From Flammeovirgaceae bacterium UBA2366 (lineage in GTDB: Bacteria > Bacteroidota > Bacteroidia > Cytophagales > Cyclobacteriaceae), in assembly GCA_002344065.1 (NCBI GenBank), contig DDTK01000003.1:124001-188000 (forward strand): a stretch of DNA of 64,000 bases, read 5' to 3'. The translations under genes were made by a program, and so were the position numbers. Shown here one piece after another: positions 46,181 through 55,494 of this stretch. The notes below the pieces were generated by a model, which ran no database searches, was not told the origin of the DNA, and saw only the letters and a list, made by a program, of their open reading frames with translations. Each line of letters opens with the position of its first letter. Within the stretch, counting starts at the first letter, position 1.

Positions 46181-47176
46181 TTGAAAACATCATTATTAAC
46201 CGGTGGAGCTGGCTTTATTGGAGCCCATGTTAGCCGTGAGCTACTTAAACTCGGTCATAAGGTTATCATTTTAGATGACCTGAGCGGAGGTTTTGAAGAA
46301 AACATCCCTGAGAAAGCAGTTTTCATTAAAGGAAGCATTAACGATCAGCAACTGGTGGCTAAGCTTTTTCAAGACTACTCCTTCAACTACGTGTATCACC
46401 TGGCCGCCTATGCTGCAGAAGGCCTCAGTCATTTTATCCGCAGGTACAATTATGAAAACAACCTCATCGGCAGCATTAACTTGATTAACGAAAGCATTAA
46501 GTATAAAATCGAGAGGTTTGTTTTTACATCCTCGATTGCGGTTTACGGGAAAGGGCAATTACCGCTGCGTGAAGACATGGTACCAACGCCTGAAGATCCT
46601 TATGGGGTTGCCAAATTTGCTGTAGAACAGGATTTAAAATGTGCCCATGAAATGTTTGGACTTGATTACACCATCTTTCGTCCGCATAATGTGTATGGAG
46701 AATACCAAAACATTGGCGATAAATACCGAAATGTAGTAGGTATTTTTATGAACCAACTTATGCAGAACAAGCCCCTTACCATTTTTGGCGATGGGGAACA
46801 AACACGGGCATTTAGTTACATCGGAGATATCGCTCCGCTAATGGCCAACTGCGTAACCAATCCCAAAGCCAGGAACGAAATCATCAACGTTGGTGCCGAC
46901 CAGAACTATACTGTGAAAACGCTGGCACAGGAGGTGATGAAAGCCATGGGTACGGAAGGCGAGATTTTGTACACAGCCTCACGTAACGAGGTAATGCACG
47001 CCTGGTCGGACCATACAAAATGCCAGCAAATCTTTGGGGACATCACCTATACACCATTGCCAGATGGCCTGAAGAAAATGGCTGACTGGGCCAAGCGTAC
47101 CGGCAGTAAAAAAAGCACTAGGTTTGAAAACATTGAAATTCTCGAAAAGCTCCCGCCTATTTGGCTAAACGATTAA
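46181..47176 (+). CDS. NAD-dependent epimerase/dehydratase (SDR extended)
   Basis: The 331-residue protein has the NAD-binding loop LLTGGAGFIGAHVSRELLKL at residues 5-24, the YxxxK catalytic pair in DPYGVAK, and a nucleotide-sugar binding C-terminal part (MQNKPLTIFGDGEQTRAFSY). This is a UDP-sugar 4-epimerase or dehydratase that supplies an activated sugar for the locus. The start is a TTG at 46181. It stops directly before the next glycosyltransferase ATG (47177), so the two are one transcript. The exact reaction (glucose, GlcNAc or uronate epimerase) is not resolvable. Confidence 0.9.
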   Translation: MKTSLLTGGAGFIGAHVSRELLKLGHKVIILDDLSGGFEENIPEKAVFIKGSINDQQLVAKLFQDYSFNYVYHLAAYAAEGLSHFIRRYNYENNLIGSINLINESIKYKIERFVFTSSIAVYGKGQLPLREDMVPTPEDPYGVAKFAVEQDLKCAHEMFGLDYTIFRPHNVYGEYQNIGDKYRNVVGIFMNQLMQNKPLTIFGDGEQTRAFSYIGDIAPLMANCVTNPKARNEIINVGADQNYTVKTLAQEVMKAMGTEGEILYTASRNEVMHAWSDHTKCQQIFGDITYTPLPDGLKKMADWAKRTGSKKSTRFENIEILEKLPPIWLND

Positions 47177-48253
47177 ATGAAATCAATTCTTTTTTTGGAT
47201 ATGCACCGTGAGGGAAGGTCGCCCTCACAACGCTTTCGGTATGAACAATATTTGCCGTTGCTAAGCAAGAATGGCTTCCGTGTGCATCATTCCTTCTTAC
47301 TAAACGAAAATGATGATAAAATTTTTTATTCACAGGGTAAATACCTGGGAAAGGCGTGGTTATTATTAAAAAGCATTGCCAAAAGATGGAATGATGTCGC
47401 TCGTGCAGGTAAATACGATTTTATTTTCATCCAGCGCGAAGCCTTTATGTTGGGCACAACTTTTTTTGAAACATTGTTGTCGCGTTCCAAAGCAAAAATC
47501 ATTTTCGATTTTGATGACTCCATTTGGTTGCCCCAGGTTTCCTCAACAAGCCCGAATAAAAAATTAAACTTCTTGAAAAACCCCGGCAAAACAGCCCGCA
47601 TTATTTCATTAGCCGATTGTGTGGTAGCGGGTAACCAATACCTGGCCGATTATGCCTTGCAGTTTAACCCATCCGTTAAAATTATCCCCACCACTATTAA
47701 CACTGAGTTGTATTCACCCAAGCCAAAGGAATCAAACAAGATTATAACCATTGGATGGAGCGGGAGTAAAACCACCATCGATCATTTTAAAGAGGCCCTT
47801 CCCGCCCTGGAGGTGATCAAAAATAAATACGGTAATCGGGTGGCTATTGACGTGATTGGTGACAATCAATACCGAAACGAAAAGTTGGGTATAACCGGAA
47901 AAGCCTGGAGCCTGGCCAACGAAATTAACGACCTGCTTACTTTCGATATTGGCATAATGCCGCTGCCGGATGATGAGTGGTCGAAAGGGAAGTGCGGACT
48001 AAAAGGCCTGCAGTACATGGCGCTGGAAATACCCACACTTATGTCACCGATTGGTGTCAATAAGGAAATTATTCAGCATGGCAAAAATGGATTTCTTTGT
48101 ACAAGTACTGAAGAGTGGGTAAAATACCTTAGCCTGTTAATTGAAGATTCAGAGTTAAGGGCACAAACAGGAACAGCTGGAAGGCAAACGGTATTGGAAC
48201 GTTACTCGGTTAATGCCAACGCTTCGCTTTTCCTTTTATTATTTGAATTGTAA
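47177..48253 (+). CDS. GT4-like glycosyltransferase
   Basis: The 358-residue protein begins KSILFLDMHREGRSPSQRFR and has the donor lobe FDIGIMPLPDDEWSKGKCGL, then KGLQYMALEIPTLMSPIGVN and HGKNGFLC, which are the usual donor-loop marks of GT4 enzymes. It follows the epimerase without a gap. Its end overlaps the convergent membrane protein gene by 52 bases, an unusually long tail-to-tail overlap. It probably adds a sugar to the lipid-linked unit. Confidence 0.8.
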   Translation: MKSILFLDMHREGRSPSQRFRYEQYLPLLSKNGFRVHHSFLLNENDDKIFYSQGKYLGKAWLLLKSIAKRWNDVARAGKYDFIFIQREAFMLGTTFFETLLSRSKAKIIFDFDDSIWLPQVSSTSPNKKLNFLKNPGKTARIISLADCVVAGNQYLADYALQFNPSVKIIPTTINTELYSPKPKESNKIITIGWSGSKTTIDHFKEALPALEVIKNKYGNRVAIDVIGDNQYRNEKLGITGKAWSLANEINDLLTFDIGIMPLPDDEWSKGKCGLKGLQYMALEIPTLMSPIGVNKEIIQHGKNGFLCTSTEEWVKYLSLLIEDSELRAQTGTAGRQTVLERYSVNANASLFLLLFEL

Positions 48254-49563
48254 TAGATATAACCAAGCGCCAGCACATAAAACGGTAGAAGAGGTATTTT
48301 GTAACGAGCTAATGTTCCAAAGTTGAACGTTGATACCCCAACGGCAAAAGCAAACGAGAAACTAAATACGAGGCAAAAAAGTACAGTAGGGTTTCTGAAT
48401 GAATAAATCAAAGAACTACTATATCGCATTATTATCACTAGTGTAGCAACCAAAAGCAATACGCTTTCCATTGCCGTAAGTAACATGAGAGGGTTTTTTA
48501 CTTCCCATAAATACGGCCTGAACAATGAAACATTAATGGCCTGAGGCGCTTTTGACATCATGTTACCAAAGGTTCCGTCAAGTTCACCTAAAGAATAGCC
48601 GCTGCCAGCATCCTTCCCGGTATAGAATCCAATATCGTACGCAGTTACTTGTGCGGTGGTAGCTATACGATCAAGTGAATATTTTGGATCATCTTTTCCG
48701 ATAAGAATAATGGAATAGTATCCGCTACCCACAAGTAAAGCAAAAATTACTGGTACAATCAATACCTTGAGAATAAGCGACTTAATGCGCGCCAGATAGC
48801 TGGCATAAATCCATAGTATGGCAGCCGGCAAAAAACAAAGCAGTATATACTTTTTGATTGAGTAGAGAATCCAAACACTGAGGATCAATAACATGACAGA
48901 AAATGATTTCTTCCTGTCAAAGCGAAAGAAATTACTAACGGCTAGTGTCAGAAACCCAATGGCCGCCAAAGTAAGTGTATCTTTTAATAAGCCGGAGCCC
49001 CAAAAAATTACCGATGGAATAAATAGTGTGGCTATAGCAATCCACGGATGGTGTTGAGGTGATTCGCGGTAAAAGGCAAAGAATAAAGACCATGCGCCTA
49101 AAAAACTCACCACGGCAAACAAAACGGCTGTAGCAGCATAGGATGAAAATGTAAACAAATCAAAAAGTGCAGCTATCCTTACAACAAAAAAAGATGACGG
49201 GTCAGTGTAGAATATAACAGATGAAGTATACGCATAAGCTCCTTTGATGGGTTCACCGCCTGACGTGAGCAATTTCCAACCCAACACAGGCGAATCCATA
49301 AAAGCTTCCCATATATGCCTGCTTCCATGAGTATGATAGTTAAAGGTATCGCCTCCGTGATAATAAAACTGGTACAAAAAACCCAGGGCCAAGGCACCGA
49401 AAATCCTTAGTGAAAGCGCAGGAAAAAAATATTTTCGGTTTACAGCATCAGTTACCCGTGGCCGGATGAGATAAGCCGCCACATACACCAGTATGATCAC
49501 GATCGGGGTAACTATGAGGTCGCGGAGTTCCACTATTTGGTTGTTCGATAGGTGTTGTGACAA
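48202..49563 (-). CDS. polytopic membrane protein, possible polysaccharide polymerase (Wzy-like)
   Basis: The 453-residue protein has about 11-12 membrane segments with short loops and one longer loop (AYDIGFYTGKDAGSGYSLGE, about residues 315-335). It has no domain I recognise. Its size, topology and place beside a flippase locus and glycosyltransferases fit the highly variable Wzy polymerases, and related exopolysaccharide EpsG-like proteins have the same shape. The start is a TTG at 49563, with no nearer ATG. The 3' end overlaps the convergent glycosyltransferase by 52 bases. The assignment is based on context and topology. Confidence 0.55.
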   Translation of the reverse strand: MSQHLSNNQIVELRDLIVTPIVIILVYVAAYLIRPRVTDAVNRKYFFPALSLRIFGALALGFLYQFYYHGGDTFNYHTHGSRHIWEAFMDSPVLGWKLLTSGGEPIKGAYAYTSSVIFYTDPSSFFVVRIAALFDLFTFSSYAATAVLFAVVSFLGAWSLFFAFYRESPQHHPWIAIATLFIPSVIFWGSGLLKDTLTLAAIGFLTLAVSNFFRFDRKKSFSVMLLILSVWILYSIKKYILLCFLPAAILWIYASYLARIKSLILKVLIVPVIFALLVGSGYYSIILIGKDDPKYSLDRIATTAQVTAYDIGFYTGKDAGSGYSLGELDGTFGNMMSKAPQAINVSLFRPYLWEVKNPLMLLTAMESVLLLVATLVIIMRYSSSLIYSFRNPTVLFCLVFSFSFAFAVGVSTFNFGTLARYKIPLLPFYVLALGYIYYNSNNKRKSEALALTE

Positions 49564-49668
49564 AAATATAATTTAACACGATCAATTAAGTATGCTGATT
49601 TGGAAACATCTTCTAACTATTATTAACGACCAACCAACAACGAATAACTAACCACTAACAACTAAATT

Positions 49669-50877
49669 TCAATCTACCTGCTCCATCTTCTTCAACCTGC
49701 GCTTGGCATCCTTAAAAGCCTCATCTTTTCGTTTTGATTTTTTCTTCACCAGGTTAAAATATTTTTTTGCATCGGTTTTATTACCCTGCTTCTCGGCAAT
49801 CTCACCCAAGGCTATTAACGAATAAAGATAATAGCCCGACTCCGTGGCGCCAATTTCTTCAGCATAACGCACACATAACTCGTAATACTTTTTGGCTTCA
49901 TTCAAATCGCGTTTTACTTCATTGATTTGCCCCAGAAAAAATGCTGCATAGCGTCCACTGGTAGCCTCATACCCAATCATGCTACTGTCAATCCGCGCCA
50001 GTATTTCCATACTGACAGGCTCAGCTTGTGCAAAGCGTCCAACCGAATACAGCATACGGGCGTAATAGCGATGAAAAACCGGATTATCCGGATAGGTGCT
50101 GTACAAGTATTCGCTGATCTGAAATGCGCGGGGTTGATCATTTTCATAATTATTTAATATCCGCATCAGCCACACCATGGCCTCGGTACGGGTATAAAAG
50201 GCGTTGTAAGAAACTTCCTTCAATTGTTCGAGGCCGAGCTTTTTGTCGCCTTTGGGAAAGAACCATAGAATGGGTTTAAGTGAAGGATAATTCTCCGGTA
50301 CCCACACTGAAAAATAATTGAACAGTGCATCACCAAACAATAACTCCGGACTTAAATCCTGTCCTTGCTTGCTTACCTCCAGATACTTCAATGCACTTTT
50401 TCCGGCTGAAGCGGCCTTGGTCCATTGCCTCCTGTATTCATCCGAATACAAGCGGCCTTTAAAACCATAGGCTGCTGACAGAAAAAAAGCGGCTTCAATT
50501 TTATACTCCGGATGTTTCTTGAATAAATTTTCTGCCACAAGAATGGTACTATCCATATAGGCCATGAAAGTTTTATCATGTGCCTCATTTTTTGTGTTGG
50601 GCATAATTTTCCACCACTCAATAAGCCCCATTAAAAAATACGGTAATGGGTGCCATCGATATTTGTACCTCAAATACCTGAATTTCCACTCAGCATCGGC
50701 AAACTTAAAATTATAGAGGTCATTAAGGGCTTCGGTACATTGCAATTGCACACCCAGGTCGGATATCAGGATAATCGTGGTATCCTTTTTCACTTCCGGC
50801 TGTGCTTTTAACGGCAAACCCGCGACTAAGCTAAAAATGATTGCCCCGAATAGTTGTGTCTGAATTGATTTACCCAT
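49669..50877 (-). CDS. secreted TPR protein
   Basis: The 402-residue protein has a signal peptide (MGKSIQTQLFGAIIFSLVAG ... KAQ) and several tetratricopeptide-like helices, for example YEATSGRYAAFFLGQINEVK and YYLYSLIALGEIAEKQGNKT. It is probably periplasmic and acts as a scaffold. Nothing shows its partners. It is divergent from the small membrane protein gene with only 32 bases between the starts, so the promoters overlap. The lysine-rich C-terminus (KKKSKRKDEAFKDAKRRLKK) is unusual for a periplasmic protein. Confidence 0.8.
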   Translation of the reverse strand: MGKSIQTQLFGAIIFSLVAGLPLKAQPEVKKDTTIILISDLGVQLQCTEALNDLYNFKFADAEWKFRYLRYKYRWHPLPYFLMGLIEWWKIMPNTKNEAHDKTFMAYMDSTILVAENLFKKHPEYKIEAAFFLSAAYGFKGRLYSDEYRRQWTKAASAGKSALKYLEVSKQGQDLSPELLFGDALFNYFSVWVPENYPSLKPILWFFPKGDKKLGLEQLKEVSYNAFYTRTEAMVWLMRILNNYENDQPRAFQISEYLYSTYPDNPVFHRYYARMLYSVGRFAQAEPVSMEILARIDSSMIGYEATSGRYAAFFLGQINEVKRDLNEAKKYYELCVRYAEEIGATESGYYLYSLIALGEIAEKQGNKTDAKKYFNLVKKKSKRKDEAFKDAKRRLKKMEQVD

Positions 50878-50909
50878 AGAATTACCTAACCCGAAAAGCT
50901 GCCCCCGGT

Positions 50910-51542
50910 ATGCAAAACGAAAACGAAACTAAATCAATATTCGCAACCGACAAAAGGCTGCTATTCGTACTGCTTTGCCTGATTACGCTATTGTTGCTCT
51001 ACGTTAAAAAGTCTTTCATTGAAAACGAAACCGCAGCCTTTGAGTTTCTGCAGGATCGGCCCGAAGGTGCTATATTATCTTTAATAAGTACGCTGCAGTT
51101 CATTTCAGTACCCGTGGTTTATCTCTGGAAGTTCACCATAATTGCCTTTGTTATTTGGGTTGGTTGTTTCATGTATGGCTATAGGGTAACCTACAGCCAG
51201 TGTTGGGGTGTAGTGGTGGGCGCTGAGTTTATTTTCTTTATCCCGGAGGTATTGAAAATCCTATGGTTTCTGTTTATTGAAACGGACCCGCTCTACACTG
51301 ACATTGGAGCTTTCTATCCATTGTCACTCATGCACTTTTTCGATTACTATGCCATCGATACACGATGGGCCTATCCACTTAGGGCCTTAAACCTTTTTGA
51401 AATTGTCTATTGTTTTCTATTAGTAGCAGGTATCCATCATTACGCCCAAAAAGAAAAGAAAACCGTATGGTTTATTGTGGTGAGTTCCTACGTGCTGATC
51501 TTTCTTTTATGGCTTGTTTTTTATGTGATCGTTTATAAATAA
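50910..51542 (+). CDS. small polytopic inner-membrane protein
   Basis: The 210-residue protein has about five membrane segments (LLFVLLCLITLLLLYV near 20, FISVPVVYLWKFTIIAFVIWV near 72, VVVGAEFIFFIPEVLKILWF near 105, LFEIVYCFLLVAGIHHYA near 165, WFIVVSSYVLIFLLWLVFYV near 187). It resembles Yip1-like or other small membrane proteins of Bacteroidota of unknown function, some of which are annotated as transporter permeases without support. It is divergent from the TPR gene and upstream of the DUF2723 gene by 136 bases. No function is assigned. Confidence 0.65.
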   Translation: MQNENETKSIFATDKRLLFVLLCLITLLLLYVKKSFIENETAAFEFLQDRPEGAILSLISTLQFISVPVVYLWKFTIIAFVIWVGCFMYGYRVTYSQCWGVVVGAEFIFFIPEVLKILWFLFIETDPLYTDIGAFYPLSLMHFFDYYAIDTRWAYPLRALNLFEIVYCFLLVAGIHHYAQKEKKTVWFIVVSSYVLIFLLWLVFYVIVYK

Positions 51543-51678
51543 TCCACAATGAAAAGCGTTTAAGTCATTAACCAACCATCCTAAACACACTGTCGACTAT
51601 CGACTAATTTACCTATTTTCGCCCCTTTATCTGCCAAAAGCGGTGGCAAACACAGTGCATAAAGCTCAATAGAAGAAT

Positions 51679-54621
51679 ATGAATTTTCAGAAGATTAATA
51701 ACCTTACCGGATGGGCCATTTTCATCATCACCCTGGCGGTGTATTGGATTACCATGGAAGAAACTGCCAGTTATTGGGACTGCGGTGAATTTATTGCCGT
51801 ATCCTACAAACTGGAAGTACCCCACCCTCCCGGGGCACCATTGTTTCTTTTGCTGGGCAGATTGTTTTCCTTTCTGGCATTAGGTGATGTTACCAAGGTG
51901 GCCTATTGGATAAACTTCATGAGTGTGCTTTCGGGTGCATTCGCCTCACTCTTTACCTTCTGGTCGATTACCCTCTTTGGAAGGAAACTTATGAAAATCA
52001 CCAACCCGGATGAGCACGGTTTTGACAAAACTCTTTTGCTCATGGGTGCCGGTGTTGTTGGCGCGCTGGCCAATACCTTTGCTGATTCCATTTGGTTCTC
52101 TGCCGTTGAAGCTGAAGTATACGCCATGTCATCAGCCTTTACAGCCTTTGTGGTATGGGCCATGCTAAAATGGGATGTTATTGAAGATGAATCAAAAGCA
52201 AATCGTTGGCTGATCCTGATCTCCTACATGGTTGGACTTTCCATAGGTGTTCACTTGCTAAACCTGGTGACACTTCCTGCTCTTGGCTTGATTTTCTATT
52301 TTAAGAAATATAAGCCAACCACTTGGGGAATTATTGCAACCTTAGGCGTAAGCGGTTTGCTGATCATCTTCATCAACGACATTATCATTCCGGGTTTACC
52401 CTCGCTGGCTGGAAATTTTGAAGTGTTCTTTGTAAACACCTTGGGTATGTTTTTTGGATCAGGTGTTATTTTCTTCAGCCTGTTAATTATCGGGGCGTTG
52501 GTTTATGGAATTCGCTACACCCATGTTAATAATAAACCTGCTCTAAATACTTTTCTGCTCTCCACAGCTTTTATTCTGATCGGATACGTTTCTTACGCAG
52601 TAGTAGTGATCCGTTCCAACTACAATCCTCCCATTGATGAAAATGATCCGTCAGACATTATGAGCTTCGTAAGCTACCTGAAACGTGAGCAGTACGGAAG
52701 CCGCCCGTTGTTGTATGGTCAGTACTTCACCGCACAGGTTATTGACATCAAAGAAGGTGCGCCACAATACCGCAAGGGCAAAGACAAATATGAAGTAGCT
52801 GAGCGCAAAATTTCGTATGTGTACGATCCTAATCATACAACCATACTGCCCCGTATTTACAGTACCGACCGGCAGCACCAGGCGCTGTACCGATCAAAAC
52901 TCGGGCTGAAAGAGGGACAGAAACCAACATTTTCAGACAACATCAGCTTTATGTTTTCACACCAGATCTACTGGATGTATGTACGCTATTTCATGTTCAA
53001 CTTTGCCGGTCGTGAAACCGATGAAATTGGTGGCGATTGGTTGGGGCCCAATAGCTGGTTTGAAGAGGTGCCCGAAATGATTTCCTACAACAAAGCGCGG
53101 AATAACTTTTTTATGATTCCCTTCATCATCGGGATGATAGGATTGGTTTATCACTACTTAAACGACAAGAAAAATTTTGCTGTTGTGGGATTATTGTTTG
53201 TGCTCACCGGGGTGGCGTTGGTGGTTTACCTTAACTCACCCCCAAGCGAACCTCGCGAACGCGATTACATCTATGCCGGTTCGTATTATGCGTTTTGTTT
53301 CTGGATTGGTTTTGGTGTAATCGCTATCGCGCAAAGCATTGGCAGGTTTATTAAAAATCAAAAAGCAGCAGCCCTTGCCGCTACCATCATTGGCCTTGCA
53401 GCACCCGCTATTATGGCCGCTGAAGGCTGGGATGACCACGATCGTTCAAACCGATTCTTCTCGGTTGATTCAGCTAACAATTATCTTGAATCCTGTGCCC
53501 CCAATGCCATACTCTTTACCGGTGGTGATAATGACACGTTCCCGCTCTGGTACGCCCAGGAAGTTGAAGGGATTCGAACTGACATACGTGTAGTGGTGCT
53601 AAGCTACTACAACACCGATTGGTATATCGCGCAGAGTATGCGCAGGCACTATGAATCAGAGCCGTTCCCTTATACCCTAACCGAGCAGCATTACCGTCAG
53701 GGAGGCTACAATGACGGACTGATGTACTATGAAACCGGAATTAAAAGCATTGACCTTGCACAGTACATTGACCTGATAAAAAAAGAAAGTAAAAATCTTA
53801 TTCACCCTCAGTATGGTACAACCAATATGGTTCCGTCAAAGGAACTGATGCTTAAGGTCGATACAACGTATGTAAAATCCCTGGGTATCGTTCCGACTAA
53901 TATTCAAGACCTGATGGTTTCAGAGATGAGACTTCGGGTAAAGGGTAACAGTCTGATGAAACAGGATTTGGCACTGCTTGACCTGCTGTTGACCAATAAT
54001 TGGGAACGTCCCATTTATGTGAACAACACATCGCTTGAACAATTCAATGTTGATTTAAAACCATTTATTGTGATTGAGGGAAACGCCTTCAGGATTTTAC
54101 CCATACGCAATCCGGTTCCGCAAAACAGGTTAGTAAACACGGAAGTATCCTACACAAATCTTACGCAAAAATTCCGCTTCCGCGGATTGGATGATCCAAA
54201 GGCATTTTTTAGCGTGGATTACCGAAGTTTTGTTCAGAATCACCGCTCTACTTTCAACGAATTGGCCGGGGCACTGATTGCCGAAGATAACAAGGAACGC
54301 GCAAGAGAAATACTACTGCTTAGCCTGGCGAAAATGCCAGACACTGGCGTACCGTATGATTTTACCAATGCGCTTAGCGTAGAGTTGTTTATGGAAGTTG
54401 GAGAAACCGAAAAGGCTGTTGAAATAGCAACGGTTATTGGCAACCGGGTGGATGAAATGGCAAGTTACATGATACGCAAGGGGCAAATCAATCGTGACCT
54501 TTATAACAACATTGCCGTATTGGGTGAATTACAACGCGTACTGTACAAATATGGTGAGGGAGACCTTGCCAAACGTTTTGAAGATGCCTACGAAAAGCAT
54601 GCAGCTGAAATACAGCGGTAG
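51679..54621 (+). CDS. DUF2723 family protein (O-mannosyltransferase-like)
   Basis: The 980-residue protein has a multi-pass N-terminal half (about 12 membrane segments) with the DUF2723 start YWDCGEFIAVSYKLEVPHPPGAPLFLLLGR near residues 36-65, where the acidic DC/GE and the PPG loop correspond to the active site of GT-C enzymes such as Pmt. The second half is a soluble domain of about 450 residues with FSVDSANNYLESCAPNAILF and TPR-like ending. DUF2723 (GT117) proteins are believed to take part in protein O-glycosylation in Bacteroidota. It has no overlapping neighbours and is followed by a long palindromic terminator. Confidence 0.88.
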   Translation: MNFQKINNLTGWAIFIITLAVYWITMEETASYWDCGEFIAVSYKLEVPHPPGAPLFLLLGRLFSFLALGDVTKVAYWINFMSVLSGAFASLFTFWSITLFGRKLMKITNPDEHGFDKTLLLMGAGVVGALANTFADSIWFSAVEAEVYAMSSAFTAFVVWAMLKWDVIEDESKANRWLILISYMVGLSIGVHLLNLVTLPALGLIFYFKKYKPTTWGIIATLGVSGLLIIFINDIIIPGLPSLAGNFEVFFVNTLGMFFGSGVIFFSLLIIGALVYGIRYTHVNNKPALNTFLLSTAFILIGYVSYAVVVIRSNYNPPIDENDPSDIMSFVSYLKREQYGSRPLLYGQYFTAQVIDIKEGAPQYRKGKDKYEVAERKISYVYDPNHTTILPRIYSTDRQHQALYRSKLGLKEGQKPTFSDNISFMFSHQIYWMYVRYFMFNFAGRETDEIGGDWLGPNSWFEEVPEMISYNKARNNFFMIPFIIGMIGLVYHYLNDKKNFAVVGLLFVLTGVALVVYLNSPPSEPRERDYIYAGSYYAFCFWIGFGVIAIAQSIGRFIKNQKAAALAATIIGLAAPAIMAAEGWDDHDRSNRFFSVDSANNYLESCAPNAILFTGGDNDTFPLWYAQEVEGIRTDIRVVVLSYYNTDWYIAQSMRRHYESEPFPYTLTEQHYRQGGYNDGLMYYETGIKSIDLAQYIDLIKKESKNLIHPQYGTTNMVPSKELMLKVDTTYVKSLGIVPTNIQDLMVSEMRLRVKGNSLMKQDLALLDLLLTNNWERPIYVNNTSLEQFNVDLKPFIVIEGNAFRILPIRNPVPQNRLVNTEVSYTNLTQKFRFRGLDDPKAFFSVDYRSFVQNHRSTFNELAGALIAEDNKERAREILLLSLAKMPDTGVPYDFTNALSVELFMEVGETEKAVEIATVIGNRVDEMASYMIRKGQINRDLYNNIAVLGELQRVLYKYGEGDLAKRFEDAYEKHAAEIQR

Positions 54622-54646
54622 GTTAAGTACTTAATCCACTAAGGCC

Positions 54647-54686
54647 AATAAATGCTCTAAGGTCTTAAGACCTTAGAGCATTTATT
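54647..54686. terminator. 40-base perfect palindrome, bidirectional terminator
   Basis: A 20-base inverted repeat without spacer, centred at 54666/54667 and including AATGCTCTAAGGTC and its complement, lies between the convergent DUF2723 and methyltransferase genes. T-runs follow on the plus strand. The minus-strand stop codon (54684-54682) lies inside it, so the terminator stem is formed partly by coding sequence. Confidence 0.85.
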
Positions 54687-55458
54687 TTTTTACAATCAAA
54701 AATAAATCCAACGCTTCATCGGCATTATCGGTAACCAGGTAATCATGGTGGGTAATGTTACGCACAAGTGTGCTATCACCAGCGTGTAGTTTATTACGGT
54801 TCAAACGATTCATAAACTCATACGGAATACGTAGCATCCAGGCTGGTAATTTGTGTTGAAGGTTAAAAATATCCCATCGCATAAGCCGGTTAACAGATCT
54901 TTTGTTTTCCTCATAGTACGCCATTATTTTTTCATTTCCGGTAATGCCCTTCATCTCAACAGTGTCAAAAATTTTAAGGGCTAATTGTTTTAATTCATCC
55001 GCCAGGTATTCGCGGATGTGCCATGGATTTCGGCTCAGCGATAACTTTCGGTTGGGGGTGGTAATCAACGCCATACCGCCCGGTTTAAGCACACGATGAA
55101 TCTCCTTTAAGAAAAAGCGATCGTCTTTGATATGTTCAATTACCTGAAAAGTTATAATACAATCATACGCATTGTCTTGTAAACCATGAAGAGGAGGAAG
55201 GTTCATGGCTATAAATTTTGCATCCGGAAATTTTACACGAAGCCCATTCAAGGCCTCATCAATTTTATCAACTGCTGTAAAGCTTGTCGATTTTGGTTTC
55301 AGCAAGGCTATGCCCCGTCCTTCGCCACAACCAACCTCCAGAACATCACCATGTACATAGGACTTGGCCGCAACATATGCCTTAAATAAACGTTGATGAA
55401 TGGGGTTATCTGAAGGAATATCTTCGGATGTTATTTCGGTTGTATATATCTTAGCCAT
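54682..55458 (-). CDS. class I SAM-dependent methyltransferase
   Basis: The 258-residue protein has the SAM-binding loop DVLEVGCGEGRGIALLKP near residue 40, FTAVDKIDEALNGLRVKFP, the DCIITFQVIEHIKDDRFFLK segment near 105 and HRVLKPGGMALITTPNR near 130, all typical of Methyltransf_11/25 enzymes. It is divergent from the GWxTD gene, with the two ATGs touching (CATATG), so the promoters overlap the coding ends. Its substrate is unknown. It ends inside a 40-base palindromic terminator. Confidence 0.82.
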   Translation of the reverse strand: MAKIYTTEITSEDIPSDNPIHQRLFKAYVAAKSYVHGDVLEVGCGEGRGIALLKPKSTSFTAVDKIDEALNGLRVKFPDAKFIAMNLPPLHGLQDNAYDCIITFQVIEHIKDDRFFLKEIHRVLKPGGMALITTPNRKLSLSRNPWHIREYLADELKQLALKIFDTVEMKGITGNEKIMAYYEENKRSVNRLMRWDIFNLQHKLPAWMLRIPYEFMNRLNRNKLHAGDSTLVRNITHHDYLVTDNADEALDLFLIVKK

Positions 55459-55494
55459 ATGAATAACGTGCGCAAAAATAACGGAATAATGATT

